Assembly (NCBI GenBank): GCA_002494645.1
Contig: DACE01000003.1
Location: 1 to 49,332, forward strand
DNA length: 49,332 nucleotides
Reading direction: 5' to 3'
From: Euryarchaeota archaeon UBA256
Lineage (GTDB): Archaea > Thermoplasmatota > Poseidoniia > Poseidoniales > Poseidoniaceae
Shown: positions 25,437 to 34,973 of the stretch, in pieces
How positions within the stretch are numbered: position 1 is the first letter of the stretch
Layout: each line of letters starts with the position of its first letter
Translations under genes and position numbers: made by a program
Notes under the pieces: model-generated
The model's database searches: none
What the model saw: only the letters and a program-made list of their open reading frames with translations
What the model was told of the DNA's origin: nothing

Positions 25437-26972
25437 TCAGTAGCCTAGGTTTTGCTGACCACATACTGGACAAAAGCGCCAATACGGATCAAGCCCTATC
25501 CCGCACCCACGGCAATGGATGCCGGAGCGTATGGTCGGTTGAACCAGCGGCGCCTGTTGGCGAGGCCAACCTTGTTGCCCGGGTTGTTGAGGTGGAGGTT
25601 GTTGCCAATTCTGTTGTGGTATAGATTGTTGAGGTGGAGGTTGTTGCCAATTTTGTTGATTCGGTAGGGGCTGAGGTCGTTGATTGACCGGCTGCTGAGG
25701 TTGAGCAACAGGCTTGGAGGTCGGCGCAAGCGGCTTACGAACAGGAGCGATGGGTTTGGGCAAAGCCGCAGTTTTTTCTGCCGCTGGTGAAGCGATAAAT
25801 TCAGACAGTGATACGACGCCGTCACCATCCGTATCAGCCTCTGAATGGAGTTCTGTAGCCTCTTCGAGAGAACTTCCTGTTGCCTGCGCCAATTCTTCCA
25901 CCGAAAGCGCACCGCTGCCGTCTTCGTCCGCAGCGATGAAATGTTCAGCTGCGCTGACAAACTCTTCCTCCTCGGCCTCGTGGACGAGTTCTTCCTCTAC
26001 GACTTCTAGGGCGGAAATCTTGTTCAGGTCAGTGTCGCCTTCGGGAGTAATTTCTTCTTGGGCTGGTTCTTCTGCTGCCAATTCGAGGTCGAAGGCCCCT
26101 GCGAAGGCATTCTGAGTAGCACGAGCAACTTGCTTTTCGCTCTCAACATTCACAACCTCAGGGGCGGCTTCAACAGTTTCAACATCGGGGAGGGCGACGG
26201 AAGCGCCGGGAAGTGGTACAGGCGAAGCTGGACCATCTGAACTGGGTTCAGCAGCATTCACTTCCGGCAATGGAATGGGTGGAATTTCCTTTACCGTACC
26301 CACAACCGTAGGTGCGGGTGCAGAAGCCTCCTTCTGCGGCGTTGGCTTGGGCGGGGAGGTGGCTGGTAGGGCGATGGTGGCAGCAGAAGCCGTTCCGCTT
26401 GCCAATGTCGCCACTGGAAGAACATGACCAGCCACATCAAGAGCAGCGTCAAGTTCCTGATTGATACTGACAAGTGCATCAATGGATTGGTCTACGTGAT
26501 TGAGATGGCCTTCAAGGGCCGAGAGATACTTGATGACCTCCCCACCCTTTCCGGTTTGATGGGCAACTGCGAAGAGTTTCATCATTCGCATGGGATCTGC
26601 GAGGCTCGAAAGGTGCTGCTCTTGTTCAGCAGTCATTCCTGCAACTTTTTGCCCCTGTATTTCACCGGATGAATCTGGTTGGCCTAAAGCGTTGAGTAAA
26701 GGGTCGGGCAGACTCATCAATCCAAGATGGCCCGCAACAAGATAGTAGATTTCTCCTCCTTCGCAGGCCATCCGTTCGCTGGCCGCCTCAAAATCAAAAT
26801 CTCCAGGCTGAAGGACAATGTCGGAAAGATATTCAAAAAATTGAGTCATGGCTTCCGTTCTCGGCATGCCCATCATGTTGTGGAGCATGTCTGATGAGGC
26901 CGTTGCACCGAAGTATGCTGCTGCTGCATCAACCTCAATTTCTGAATTGTTGGCTGCGCCGTCATCTGTCAC
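25437..26972 (-). CDS. EF-hand protein with PQ repeats and C-terminal zinc ribbon
   Basis: A 511-residue modular protein, not recognised as a whole. Residues 1-185 form an all-helical domain with many Met/Leu. Residues about 190-330 are a Pro/Ala/Glu-rich linker. Two EF-hand-like calcium loops follow near residues 344-390 (DEDGSGALSVEE and DTDGDGVVSLSEF), then a Pro/Gln region with the repeated unit NWQQPPPQQ. The last 26 residues hold CRGCG and CPVCG, a CxxC...CxxC zinc ribbon. No signal peptide is seen, so it is probably cytosolic. It starts at GTG with GGAGGGTG upstream and lies just downstream of the giant surface protein gene. Confidence 0.8.
   Translation of the reverse strand: MTDDGAANNSEIEVDAAAAYFGATASSDMLHNMMGMPRTEAMTQFFEYLSDIVLQPGDFDFEAASERMACEGGEIYYLVAGHLGLMSLPDPLLNALGQPDSSGEIQGQKVAGMTAEQEQHLSSLADPMRMMKLFAVAHQTGKGGEVIKYLSALEGHLNHVDQSIDALVSINQELDAALDVAGHVLPVATLASGTASAATIALPATSPPKPTPQKEASAPAPTVVGTVKEIPPIPLPEVNAAEPSSDGPASPVPLPGASVALPDVETVEAAPEVVNVESEKQVARATQNAFAGAFDLELAAEEPAQEEITPEGDTDLNKISALEVVEEELVHEAEEEEFVSAAEHFIAADEDGSGALSVEELAQATGSSLEEATELHSEADTDGDGVVSLSEFIASPAAEKTAALPKPIAPVRKPLAPTSKPVAQPQQPVNQRPQPLPNQQNWQQPPPQQSIPQQNWQQPPPQQPGQQGWPRQQAPLVQPTIRSGIHCRGCGIGLDPYWRFCPVCGQQNLGY
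25584..25658 (-). repeat. Tandem repeat encoding NWQQPPPQQ units
   Basis: Two 33-bp copies at 25584-25616 and 25626-25658, differing at one base, have a 42-bp (14-codon) period. They encode successive Pro/Gln-rich units of the EF-hand protein and are a likely site of slippage-driven length change. Confidence 0.8.
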
Positions 26973-27030
26973 CGTCGCACCCTCCTATCAACCGCACTTG
27001 GGTTCTCCATTTAAGCCCTCATGAACATCA

Positions 27031-30000
27031 TTACGCCGAGCGATTCTTTGCAAGATTACAAATCGCTCGTGATTGCTCAGCAGACCAACCTGTTTCTTGC
27101 AGTTGCATCAACACGCTTCGCTCTTCCTCACCTTCGGAAATTGCACCAACAACCCACTCAACGGCTGATTCTCTGTCGTCTTCTTGCCAGTCCTCAAAGA
27201 TACTGAGATCCACTTGAATTCGCGCCTTTCGAACCTTCGTTGAAGGCTCTTCTTCGGACGTAACTGACTTTTTCTTAGCGACCTTTTGAGCTGGTGCGGC
27301 CTGACGAGAAGGTGGTTGACGGCCAGGTGGACCTGAGGACTTTTGTCGTCCCGGCGGGGATTTCGGCCCGGCCTTTTCCGCTGGCGTGGCACGTGGTTGA
27401 CTTGCTTGCCGAGGCTGGCTGGCTTGCCGTCCTCGAGATGCCATCGGTGAAACTCCTTTCCAGTCAAGCACGTCCAAGACGCTTTCTTCCTCTTCGTCGT
27501 CATCAAAGAAGTAATCATCATCCTCGTCTTCGTCATCGTCGTCTTCACGCAGCATTCTGGCAATGATCAAACCGACCAGAGCCAAACCGAGCCCTCCGCC
27601 GCCTAGAATGACCATGATAGTCCCTGCGTCAAGGCCGAAAAGGCCTGCATCGCCGTCACCTGCTAGTGGGACATAAGGACAACCATCATCGTAGCCATCA
27701 ACGCCTTTGGGCTCGTCAATACAATTGTCTCGGTCATCAAGAACACCATCTCCGTCGGTATCACGTTCAGAAATATGGCATCCAAATTCATCCACCTGAT
27801 TTGTTAATCCAAACGGTGTGTTCGGACAAAGATCTGGCTTGCCAGCATCCTCAATGAATTGGCCGGGGTCATTGACACCTAGGCGCTGGTAATACGCTTC
27901 ACGTGTGGCATTCCAAGTCGAGTCCCCCCAATTGTCACCAAGACCATCGAAATCTGTATCCTGCCATTGTGTGGGGTCTTCGCGGAGTGAGGCAGGTTCA
28001 AATTCGTCACGCCAGCCATCACCGTCATCGTAACAACCCAAGAAGTCTCTAAACGATGTTCCAGCCTCGCCGGGGCAATCATCAGCATTTGACGCAGGAG
28101 TTGGGTTGTCCCCGTAGCCATCGCCGTCTGAATCAAACCACTGAGTCGGGTCTGATGGGAATGCATCACCCGTTTGGTTGGTGTGCAGACCAGTGCTTTC
28201 ATCTACATCATAGGTATAGATTCCAGAATAACCATCTCCGTCAATGTCGGTATCCAAGGCACTTTCGTCCGTGCATCCATTGTCCAAAATAGGGAAGCCG
28301 ACGGGGGTATCGTCACAAGCATCATCCAAGTCCGATAGACCGTCGCCGTCACTGTCACGCTGACTCTCTGCGCAACCGTTTGCATCAACTGTATCGCCTA
28401 CTGGCGTAGCCTCACAGGTGTCCTCAGGGTCGTTTACTCCGTCGCCGTCGGTATCGGATGTTCGTTGCTCAAGGCTGCATCCCTCGGCGTCCACACTAAC
28501 CCCTGATGGGGTTGAAGCACAAATGTCGAGATTGTTGTTGACACCGTCGTTATCGTCATCGAGTTCTGATTGAGCACATCCTTCGGCATTGACGGGCTGG
28601 TTCGCAGGCGTGTTGGGGCAAAGCGTGTCCAAATCGTTTATCACGCCATCGCCGTCACTATCGGCGATGTCAATGAGGCGGCATCCAATTCCATCCGTGC
28701 CGTTGACGACACCGGCCTCAACGGGGCACTTGTCACCCTGGAATCCTGCTAATTGATCACCAAATCCATCGCCGTCGGTGTCCGACCACTGTGAGTCAAG
28801 GTAAGGGAAAGCATCACCCTGTTGATTCTCTCTGAGGCCAGAACTCGTATTCAAATCGTAAGAATAGATATCGGTATAAGTGTCTCCGTCGCTGTCCAAG
28901 CATCCAACCACTGGACGGGTTGAATTTCCCCAAATATCCGAACACCCGTCCAATTTCAGACCCATTGCATTGCTGCCGTTGTAGAGCGCAGTCCAATTGT
29001 CGGGGAAACCGTCGCCGTCGGTATCGTTGGCGGCTGCGGGATAGAATCGGAAGTGGTCTGGATTGGTTGCATTTTCAGAGTCATTGTCACCAAAGCCATC
29101 ACCATCGCTGTCAACCCATTGCGTTGGGTCGAAGGGCCAAACGTCGGCTCCATGAGTGATGTTCCACTCGAAAATATTGCCTTCGTTAGAGGTATCACTG
29201 GAGCCGTCACTGTCCGAGTCCAAACATCCGTTGCGGTCACGCCAGGAAACGCCATACTCCCACGGACAATAGTCGCCGTAGACGGTGTCCGTGTCGTTAT
29301 CACCGTAGCCATCACCGTCATAATCTGCATATTGTGAAGCCAAATAGGGGAAAAGGTCACCCTGTCCTGCGTTCGGGTCCAGCGGTGCTGAGCAGCAATC
29401 TGGGCCGTGATTATCACCAAAGCCATCGCCGTCGGTGTCCAGAGCTTGTTTCCAATTGGCCTTGAATCGGTCGCCATCGTAGTAGTTTGCGCTGTTGTCA
29501 GACCAACCGTCTTGGTCAAGGTCTTCACATCCATATCGGTCAATCCATGATGTTCCGGCTGCATCATCGCATCCATCGATGGAATCCTTGTAGCCGTCAT
29601 GGTCGTAATCCTCGCATCCAGAACTAATGTAGGAAGAAGTCCCGCTTGTGGTTGGGCAGGCGTCCGGCAGAGGGCCAAGGGGGTTATCGCCGTAATAATC
29701 ACCATCCGTGTCCATCCACTGGTCGCCCACAGTAGGTAATCCGTCGACCAAGTCAAAGACCAGATCTCGGTCTTGGTCCTCGTAGAGTCGAAGGATGATA
29801 ACGTCGTCATCGACCGTATCCCAGTAGGCCATGTGGACGGTCCCGTTTGCGTCAACCTTCGCGTTCAGTTCTTCAGTGACCACAACATCACCAAAGCGCA
29901 CCGACATCCAAGGGGCAAAGCCAGAATGAATACCGTCCAGTTCTGCAGTATTGACGATGAGGTGTTGCGTCACTGGGTCGCTGGTCAACATCAACACATG

Positions 30001-33000
30001 CGTCCCCATGTGGAGTACGTCCCATGCTCCGTTCGAAGCTGCTGCAGGACGTTCTTGAAGGACCACCCAATGACCCGTGCTGTTGGTGGTCATCAAAGAA
30101 GAAACCGAATTCCCACGCACAGCAAGAATCGGTGTGGCTCCTCCTTCAAGGTCCAGACGGAACTCTCCGGCGGTCCCACTCGGTTGAGTAATGATGTGCT
30201 CATGCCAATTGTTCTGTCCGGGCCACTGTTCGTAGACATTGAGGTCCCCGTCGTTGGTAAGTGTAGCCACAAGAATTGATCCGTTGGCTAACTGAGCAAT
30301 CTCGATTTGAACATCTGAATCCGTACCGTTAGCGATCATACTCTTGCTGAGGGTTGTACCATCATAGGTCCACAATGAAAGATTTGTTTCATCAGCCGTG
30401 TCATCCTCTGTGACCAAGGCAATGGCGATTTCATCGTTGTCCAAGAGCATCGTAGGATGCTGGCTTGAAAGCGCTTCACCCGCTTCGCCAAGCGTATCAA
30501 GCGTCCACGAAGCGCCGCGAGTTGCCAGTGCGAGTTGATTGGTATCGCCATGCCGATAAACCAAATGAGGAACATCTGTACTATTGACTTGAACAGAGAT
30601 ATTGCCCCCAAGCATGACGCTGTTTCGAACCATTTCTGAAGTCCATCCGTTCGTTTCATCATAAGCGGAATAGAAGATTTGTTGACCAGCACCCGTTGTG
30701 TAAGCAACTGCTTGTTTGCCGTGTTGGTCGATTGTTGAACCGAGATATTGACCGACTGTCCCCGTGGTTGCAACATTCTGTTGGACGGCGGTCATTGAAC
30801 GGGTCGTGTGAAGATTGATGGCGTTGTGATCTTCGGTGACCACCACCGGTTGGCCACTGGAGCGAGCCTTGAAGATGAAAGTCGTGTTTTCGTTGGCATC
30901 CTTGGTAATGGATTGATGGTTCCATTGCCCGGTAGGCGTCTGGTCTTTCATATGCTCGAGTTTGACAAGGTGCATGCCGGTGTTGTCGCTGTAAGTGAAC
31001 ACGATGCTTGTTTCACCTCGTTGTGCGGTAGCGAGGTCAAGACCTTCAGCCGTACCAGTATATGGGAAAGAAATTGATTCAAAATCACGTTCGCTGAGGA
31101 CATGGTACTCAAGACCGTAATTCGTGCCTTGCTGGGTATTACGAGATGAAAAGACCATTTCACCCAGACCATCTGCGTTGATATCGCCAATCCCAACCAT
31201 GCGCTGGCCGATTTTTTGATTCGACACGCCCTGCGCGAGAAGTTGAGATTCCGAGCGCAAGCCGCTAGCACTGCCAAGGTAAATCTCAACTTTACCAGAC
31301 TCGTCACCGTTCAAGCTTGAAATATAGACGTCATCATATCCATCTTCGTTGATATCTCCTGCTGGAGCGATTGCCTGACCGATGCGGGAATTTGGGGTAC
31401 TCGGTACAAGCGTCCAATTGGGTTGATTGTTGTAGCCGATGTTGCTTCCGGCAAACATCCACAATTTTCCTCCACCAAAGGTTTCAGAGCCATTGAAGGG
31501 TTCAGTGATGATATGGTCGTCAAAACCATCCCCATGGACATCTCCTACACAACTCACCGTATGACCGAAGAGACGCCCTTGGATGTTGGTCTCAAGCGTG
31601 TGGTCGGGAGTGCCGTTGTATCCGGTAGCGGAGCCTTCGAAATACTCAATGGATGAATAATTAGGTGGAGTTGTGTATGTTCCAACGTTAGCGATGATCA
31701 TTTCTTCATGACCGTCACCGTTCATATCGCAGCCCTCAATCAAGCGCCCAAACATGTTTCCATTTTTTGTCGCTGTCAAATTACGTTGACTTGTAAGGCT
31801 GGATTCACCACCCGCATACAGATTGACTTTACCGGCCATCGTAGAACCTCCCGATTCAAGCGTATATCCGTGTGCTGCTACAGCAAGCATGTCCGCTTGA
31901 TCATCGTGCAAGAGCGCAGAAAGAGAGCTTCCCAAAAGTTCGCCATTCATTCCTGAAACGGACCACCAAGGCGAGGCAGAAATCCCTGATGAATTACCAA
32001 GATAGACATGAACTTGGCCGTGGGTGTTGTTGGAATCATTGGTTGGATTCCATCCTGGAAGGCCGACGGCCAAGTCATGAATTCCATCGTGGTTGAAATC
32101 ACCTGTGTCCAATCCGGCACCGAAGTGACTTTGATTGTCTTCACCAGCAAGGATAACGTCGGGGATTTGACCGAAACCGCTTGAAGACCCGTAGTAAATG
32201 TCCAATCGCCCGTTCTCGATATAAGAGAGTAAACTGGCTTGAGGCGTGGCGATGACGAGGTCATCATAACCGTCATTATTGAGGTCAGCGAATTTGATTT
32301 CCCCCTCCGAAACATCATCTTGACCTGTCACAATCTGCGTCGGTGTTGGATTCACACGCCCCGAGTCTTGACCCGCCAGAGAGCGGATGAGGTTGATTGA
32401 AAAGGCATTTTCAGTTTGTGTAATAGTAGCGACTTGCTCGGTGTTTTGTGAATCCAAACCCATTCCGAGTCCATCCGCAATTGTAGCGTCTGTAGCAAGA
32501 ATACGTACCTCATGCTCGGTGCCATCAATACGGAGTAGGACAACTTCTCCTGTTGACGAACGCGTGTAAAGGATGTGAATGAGATCTTGGTCATCGATTT
32601 CAAGTTCAAAATCTTCACCGATCGGGCCTGCGTCTAACAAATAACTCGTCCAATAGGCTCCGCTAAAGTTGACTTGATGTAGGGCACCAGACTGCGTGCG
32701 CATCAAACCCCATTCAAGTCCTGCGTTGGTAATGTCCAATGCAAGGTGGGTCGAGTTGACGTTCTCCATGATGGTTCGGGTGTGCCAACGAGGGCCATCC
32801 CAGTAGGTTTGACTTTCAATCGCGTATCGCCCGATTTTCAAATCGGGACCATCTGCGTATAGGACCCGGGGTAATTCATTTGCCGTGATTCCAATGGCAC
32901 AATCAACCAGTGACGATGTATTAGAGGCTGCGGCGGTATCGACGAGGCTGGAGGTCCAACTGCCTGACGGACGGTGAACTGCCGTACGAACAGGCCCCTC

Positions 33001-33354
33001 TTCGGTACTCCAACAGTAGTGCTCGTTGTCGTGACGGGTCAATTTGAGATCCGGAGTGCCGTGATTCTCAGTCGTTGAATTGTTCAACTCTTGGCTGTGC
33101 CAATAATCAAACATTGATTCTTCTTTTACCACTGCGTTTTCCATTCCATCAAAGGTGAATGTCGTTCCTGCAAAGTCATGACCGTAACCCGAATTTGTCG
33201 TGAAGAGGCTGCTATGCTGCGGCGAATCTTGCTCGTCGTCGAGAACAAGGAAGTCAGTTGGTACAGCCAGCATCGGAGACCAAGATGCGAGAAGAAAGGT
33301 CATGACGACGAGGACGCTTTTTGCAAGTGTTCTTCGAGAAAAGGCGTCCGACAT
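27031..33354 (-). CDS. Giant secreted FG-GAP and thrombospondin type 3-like surface protein
   Basis: A 2107-residue surface protein. ATG 33354 (MSDAFSRRTLAKSVLVVM) gives a clear signal peptide; the longer frame from 33387 spoils it. Residues about 345-730 contain FG-GAP/integrin-alpha-like propeller repeats such as LNNDGYDDLVI, FNHDGIHDLAV and INEDGYDDVYI. Residues about 1210-1890 contain eight D-x-D-G-x-GDN units and four classical thrombospondin type 3 units ending VDAEGC or similar, all calcium-binding motifs. A membrane helix follows at about 1911-1935, then a 172-residue Asp/Glu-, Pro/Arg-rich cytoplasmic tail with a small helical end. Adhesion to particles or cells is inferred. Confidence 0.88.
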   Translation of the reverse strand: MSDAFSRRTLAKSVLVVMTFLLASWSPMLAVPTDFLVLDDEQDSPQHSSLFTTNSGYGHDFAGTTFTFDGMENAVVKEESMFDYWHSQELNNSTTENHGTPDLKLTRHDNEHYCWSTEEGPVRTAVHRPSGSWTSSLVDTAAASNTSSLVDCAIGITANELPRVLYADGPDLKIGRYAIESQTYWDGPRWHTRTIMENVNSTHLALDITNAGLEWGLMRTQSGALHQVNFSGAYWTSYLLDAGPIGEDFELEIDDQDLIHILYTRSSTGEVVLLRIDGTEHEVRILATDATIADGLGMGLDSQNTEQVATITQTENAFSINLIRSLAGQDSGRVNPTPTQIVTGQDDVSEGEIKFADLNNDGYDDLVIATPQASLLSYIENGRLDIYYGSSSGFGQIPDVILAGEDNQSHFGAGLDTGDFNHDGIHDLAVGLPGWNPTNDSNNTHGQVHVYLGNSSGISASPWWSVSGMNGELLGSSLSALLHDDQADMLAVAAHGYTLESGGSTMAGKVNLYAGGESSLTSQRNLTATKNGNMFGRLIEGCDMNGDGHEEMIIANVGTYTTPPNYSSIEYFEGSATGYNGTPDHTLETNIQGRLFGHTVSCVGDVHGDGFDDHIITEPFNGSETFGGGKLWMFAGSNIGYNNQPNWTLVPSTPNSRIGQAIAPAGDINEDGYDDVYISSLNGDESGKVEIYLGSASGLRSESQLLAQGVSNQKIGQRMVGIGDINADGLGEMVFSSRNTQQGTNYGLEYHVLSERDFESISFPYTGTAEGLDLATAQRGETSIVFTYSDNTGMHLVKLEHMKDQTPTGQWNHQSITKDANENTTFIFKARSSGQPVVVTEDHNAINLHTTRSMTAVQQNVATTGTVGQYLGSTIDQHGKQAVAYTTGAGQQIFYSAYDETNGWTSEMVRNSVMLGGNISVQVNSTDVPHLVYRHGDTNQLALATRGASWTLDTLGEAGEALSSQHPTMLLDNDEIAIALVTEDDTADETNLSLWTYDGTTLSKSMIANGTDSDVQIEIAQLANGSILVATLTNDGDLNVYEQWPGQNNWHEHIITQPSGTAGEFRLDLEGGATPILAVRGNSVSSLMTTNSTGHWVVLQERPAAASNGAWDVLHMGTHVLMLTSDPVTQHLIVNTAELDGIHSGFAPWMSVRFGDVVVTEELNAKVDANGTVHMAYWDTVDDDVIILRLYEDQDRDLVFDLVDGLPTVGDQWMDTDGDYYGDNPLGPLPDACPTTSGTSSYISSGCEDYDHDGYKDSIDGCDDAAGTSWIDRYGCEDLDQDGWSDNSANYYDGDRFKANWKQALDTDGDGFGDNHGPDCCSAPLDPNAGQGDLFPYLASQYADYDGDGYGDNDTDTVYGDYCPWEYGVSWRDRNGCLDSDSDGSSDTSNEGNIFEWNITHGADVWPFDPTQWVDSDGDGFGDNDSENATNPDHFRFYPAAANDTDGDGFPDNWTALYNGSNAMGLKLDGCSDIWGNSTRPVVGCLDSDGDTYTDIYSYDLNTSSGLRENQQGDAFPYLDSQWSDTDGDGFGDQLAGFQGDKCPVEAGVVNGTDGIGCRLIDIADSDGDGVINDLDTLCPNTPANQPVNAEGCAQSELDDDNDGVNNNLDICASTPSGVSVDAEGCSLEQRTSDTDGDGVNDPEDTCEATPVGDTVDANGCAESQRDSDGDGLSDLDDACDDTPVGFPILDNGCTDESALDTDIDGDGYSGIYTYDVDESTGLHTNQTGDAFPSDPTQWFDSDGDGYGDNPTPASNADDCPGEAGTSFRDFLGCYDDGDGWRDEFEPASLREDPTQWQDTDFDGLGDNWGDSTWNATREAYYQRLGVNDPGQFIEDAGKPDLCPNTPFGLTNQVDEFGCHISERDTDGDGVLDDRDNCIDEPKGVDGYDDGCPYVPLAGDGDAGLFGLDAGTIMVILGGGGLGLALVGLIIARMLREDDDDEDEDDDYFFDDDEEEESVLDVLDWKGVSPMASRGRQASQPRQASQPRATPAEKAGPKSPPGRQKSSGPPGRQPPSRQAAPAQKVAKKKSVTSEEEPSTKVRKARIQVDLSIFEDWQEDDRESAVEWVVGAISEGEEERSVLMQLQETGWSAEQSRAICNLAKNRSA

Positions 33355-33400
33355 AGACAAGACACAGATGCCGACCTTGAAAATCATTGTTCACAAAGCC

Positions 33401-33419
33401 TGACCCCCTATGGGGGTCA
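33401..33419. promoter_or_regulatory. Perfect 19-bp palindrome in divergent promoter region
   Basis: TGACCCCCTATGGGGGTCA has 8-bp arms and a 3-nt centre. It lies between the divergent starts of the giant surface protein (33354) and thiamine pyrophosphokinase (33481). As neither gene ends here, an operator is more likely than a terminator. No second copy was noticed in the window. Confidence 0.6.
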
Positions 33420-33480
33420 TTGCCATCGCTCAAAGGAATGGACCGTTGATTTGAGAAAGGAGGCTCACACAGCCCCTCTC

Positions 33481-34146
33481 ATGACTGATGACATCTGGTT
33501 GGTGGTCGCCAATGGGTCGTGGCCAAACTCCGAGGCCATGAAAGGGGTTGTCAAAAAATCAAGCCGCCTGATCCTCTGCGATGGGGCATTGAACCGCTGG
33601 ACTGCAGACATGATCACTCCAGACCTCGTGATTGGTGATTTCGACTCTGTGAATTCTTCTTCCCTTTCGTTTTGGGAAAGCAAAGGCACAGAAATGCTGA
33701 GGGTTGAAGACCAAACTACGAATGATTTGCACAAAGCCCTGAGGCATCTCGAATCGCTTGGAGTGGCTTCATGCCTCATCTTGGGGGCGACGGGTGGCGA
33801 CCCTGCTCATGAATGGGCTAATCTCCTGACCTGCAGCATGACTCCAATCGAGGTTCGATGTCAAAGCAGAACCCATGAATATCTATTTTTCAAACCTTCT
33901 GCCAACTACTCTATAGATTCTTTTGCCGGTCAAGAATTCTCTCTTTTCGCCTTGGAAACCTCAACACAAATTGTACTTGAAGGGGCTCGTTTCCATCTTA
34001 GAGGCGATGATTTAGAGAGTGGTTCGAGAGGCTTGCACAACCAAACAACCGGAACGGAGATTCGCATTGCTTACCAATCAGGGCGACTGATGATGATCAG
34101 GGCTCTTCGGGAAGAGGCCCTTGAGGTAAATGAGAACGAAGCATAG
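33481..34146 (+). CDS. Thiamine pyrophosphokinase
   Basis: It transfers pyrophosphate from ATP to thiamine to give thiamine diphosphate. The 221-residue protein shows the family blocks LILCDGALNRW, TPDLVIGDFDSV and DQTTNDLHKALRHLESLG, then GATGGDPAHEWANL and a C-terminal beta domain with LRGDDLESGSRGLHN. The open frame extends upstream to 33178, but that part is antisense to the giant gene; ATG 33481 gives the expected start MTDDIWLVVANG. An archaeal MptE-type pterin kinase is a less likely alternative, since the DQ..NDL motif is that of thiamine enzymes. Its 3' end overlaps the convergent DUF4105-like gene by 50 bp. Confidence 0.85.
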   Translation: MTDDIWLVVANGSWPNSEAMKGVVKKSSRLILCDGALNRWTADMITPDLVIGDFDSVNSSSLSFWESKGTEMLRVEDQTTNDLHKALRHLESLGVASCLILGATGGDPAHEWANLLTCSMTPIEVRCQSRTHEYLFFKPSANYSIDSFAGQEFSLFALETSTQIVLEGARFHLRGDDLESGSRGLHNQTTGTEIRIAYQSGRLMMIRALREEALEVNENEA

Positions 34147-34972
34147 CCGAATAGTCTTCAACACCGTCCCAAGATTGAGACTTCTCATCGATCCGTGCCC
34201 GTTCAATTGTGTTCTCAAAACCGCCCCAGTCCTCAATCAATTTGAGTTTGTAGGCCGCACGCGGAGTATATCCTGGAAGGAAGTTTCTCCAGAGAAAAGG
34301 AATACGTCCCGGCGTCACTTTGTTGACAATACGGACGATGGACGTGTTGCAGGTTGTCAGGAGTGAATGATACCATTCAGGTGACACGGAAAGAGAATTC
34401 AGTTTGCCAATAAGTCCCATCAACAAATCCTTATCTTTCCCTGGTGGAGTAATAGCCCTAAACATGTAGTCACGGTTTCCCCGCCCGTGGGTCCGCAAAC
34501 CAGTTACATCACGTTCAAAGCCGACCAAGAGGTAAAGTTCGTAGGCTCGCCAAAATCCCTTCCAAGGATGATAGCGTTCACCTTTTTCCCGGCGTGCTTC
34601 AAATGAAAACGAAAGACATGTTCCGTCCTCAAATTCGAAGGTGAGGTAGGTATGGGCCATCCCATGAAGTGAATGGAAGTGGTCTACCATGAACCATACG
34701 TCCTTGAGTTCGTCAAGACGAACCTTCACTTCCTCAGCCCATCGCTCATCACGATCACGTGTCGTTCGCCATACGAAGTCACGAACCATGTGAAAGGTAA
34801 TGTCATTTCCGTCGACCGTAGCAGTTGTCAAATGCTCGCAGTCGTTTTCCCACACGAGGTCAAGAGACGGTTGAAGGGGCCGTATACGGGTCCACCACAA
34901 ATAGAACGAACGTAAGATCACGATGACGATGAAGGCGAGCAGTACGATGCCAATTCTTTCGAGCCACGTCAT
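34097..34972 (-). CDS. DUF4105/Lnb-like membrane-anchored protein
   Basis: A 291-residue protein with an N-terminal membrane helix at about residues 6-24, then a domain that reads like DUF4105. The match includes VRDFVWRTTRDRDERW, DHFHSLHGMAHTYLTFEF, SFSFEARREKGERY, ELYLLVGFERDV and YHSLLTTCNTSIV. In Bacteroides this domain is the front part of Lnb, a lipoprotein N-acyltransferase, and resembles a permuted papain-type fold. His107 (AHT) and Cys208 (TTC) are candidate catalytic residues. ATG 34972 lies 1 bp after the stop of the upstream gene, so translation is probably coupled. Its role in archaea is unknown; lipoprotein processing is inference. Confidence 0.72.
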   Translation of the reverse strand: MTWLERIGIVLLAFIVIVILRSFYLWWTRIRPLQPSLDLVWENDCEHLTTATVDGNDITFHMVRDFVWRTTRDRDERWAEEVKVRLDELKDVWFMVDHFHSLHGMAHTYLTFEFEDGTCLSFSFEARREKGERYHPWKGFWRAYELYLLVGFERDVTGLRTHGRGNRDYMFRAITPPGKDKDLLMGLIGKLNSLSVSPEWYHSLLTTCNTSIVRIVNKVTPGRIPFLWRNFLPGYTPRAAYKLKLIEDWGGFENTIERARIDEKSQSWDGVEDYSAMLRSHLPQGPLPEEP

Positions 34973-34973
34973 C

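Noticed and set aside
27700..29750. Regularly spaced near-identical strings such as CCATCGCCGTCGG looking like a CRISPR array
   Set aside because: They are the reverse complement of codons for D-x-D-G-D repeats inside one long open frame, with no uniform repeat or spacer length.
28956..29855. A 299-codon open frame on the minus strand
   Set aside because: It is a frame-shifted reading of the giant repeat gene; the Thr/Met/Ala-rich composition is an artefact of the GAT-GGN repeats.
33178..33480. Upstream extension of the thiamine pyrophosphokinase frame
   Set aside because: This part overlaps the signal-peptide end of the giant gene in antisense and has no family similarity; ATG 33481 gives the expected start.
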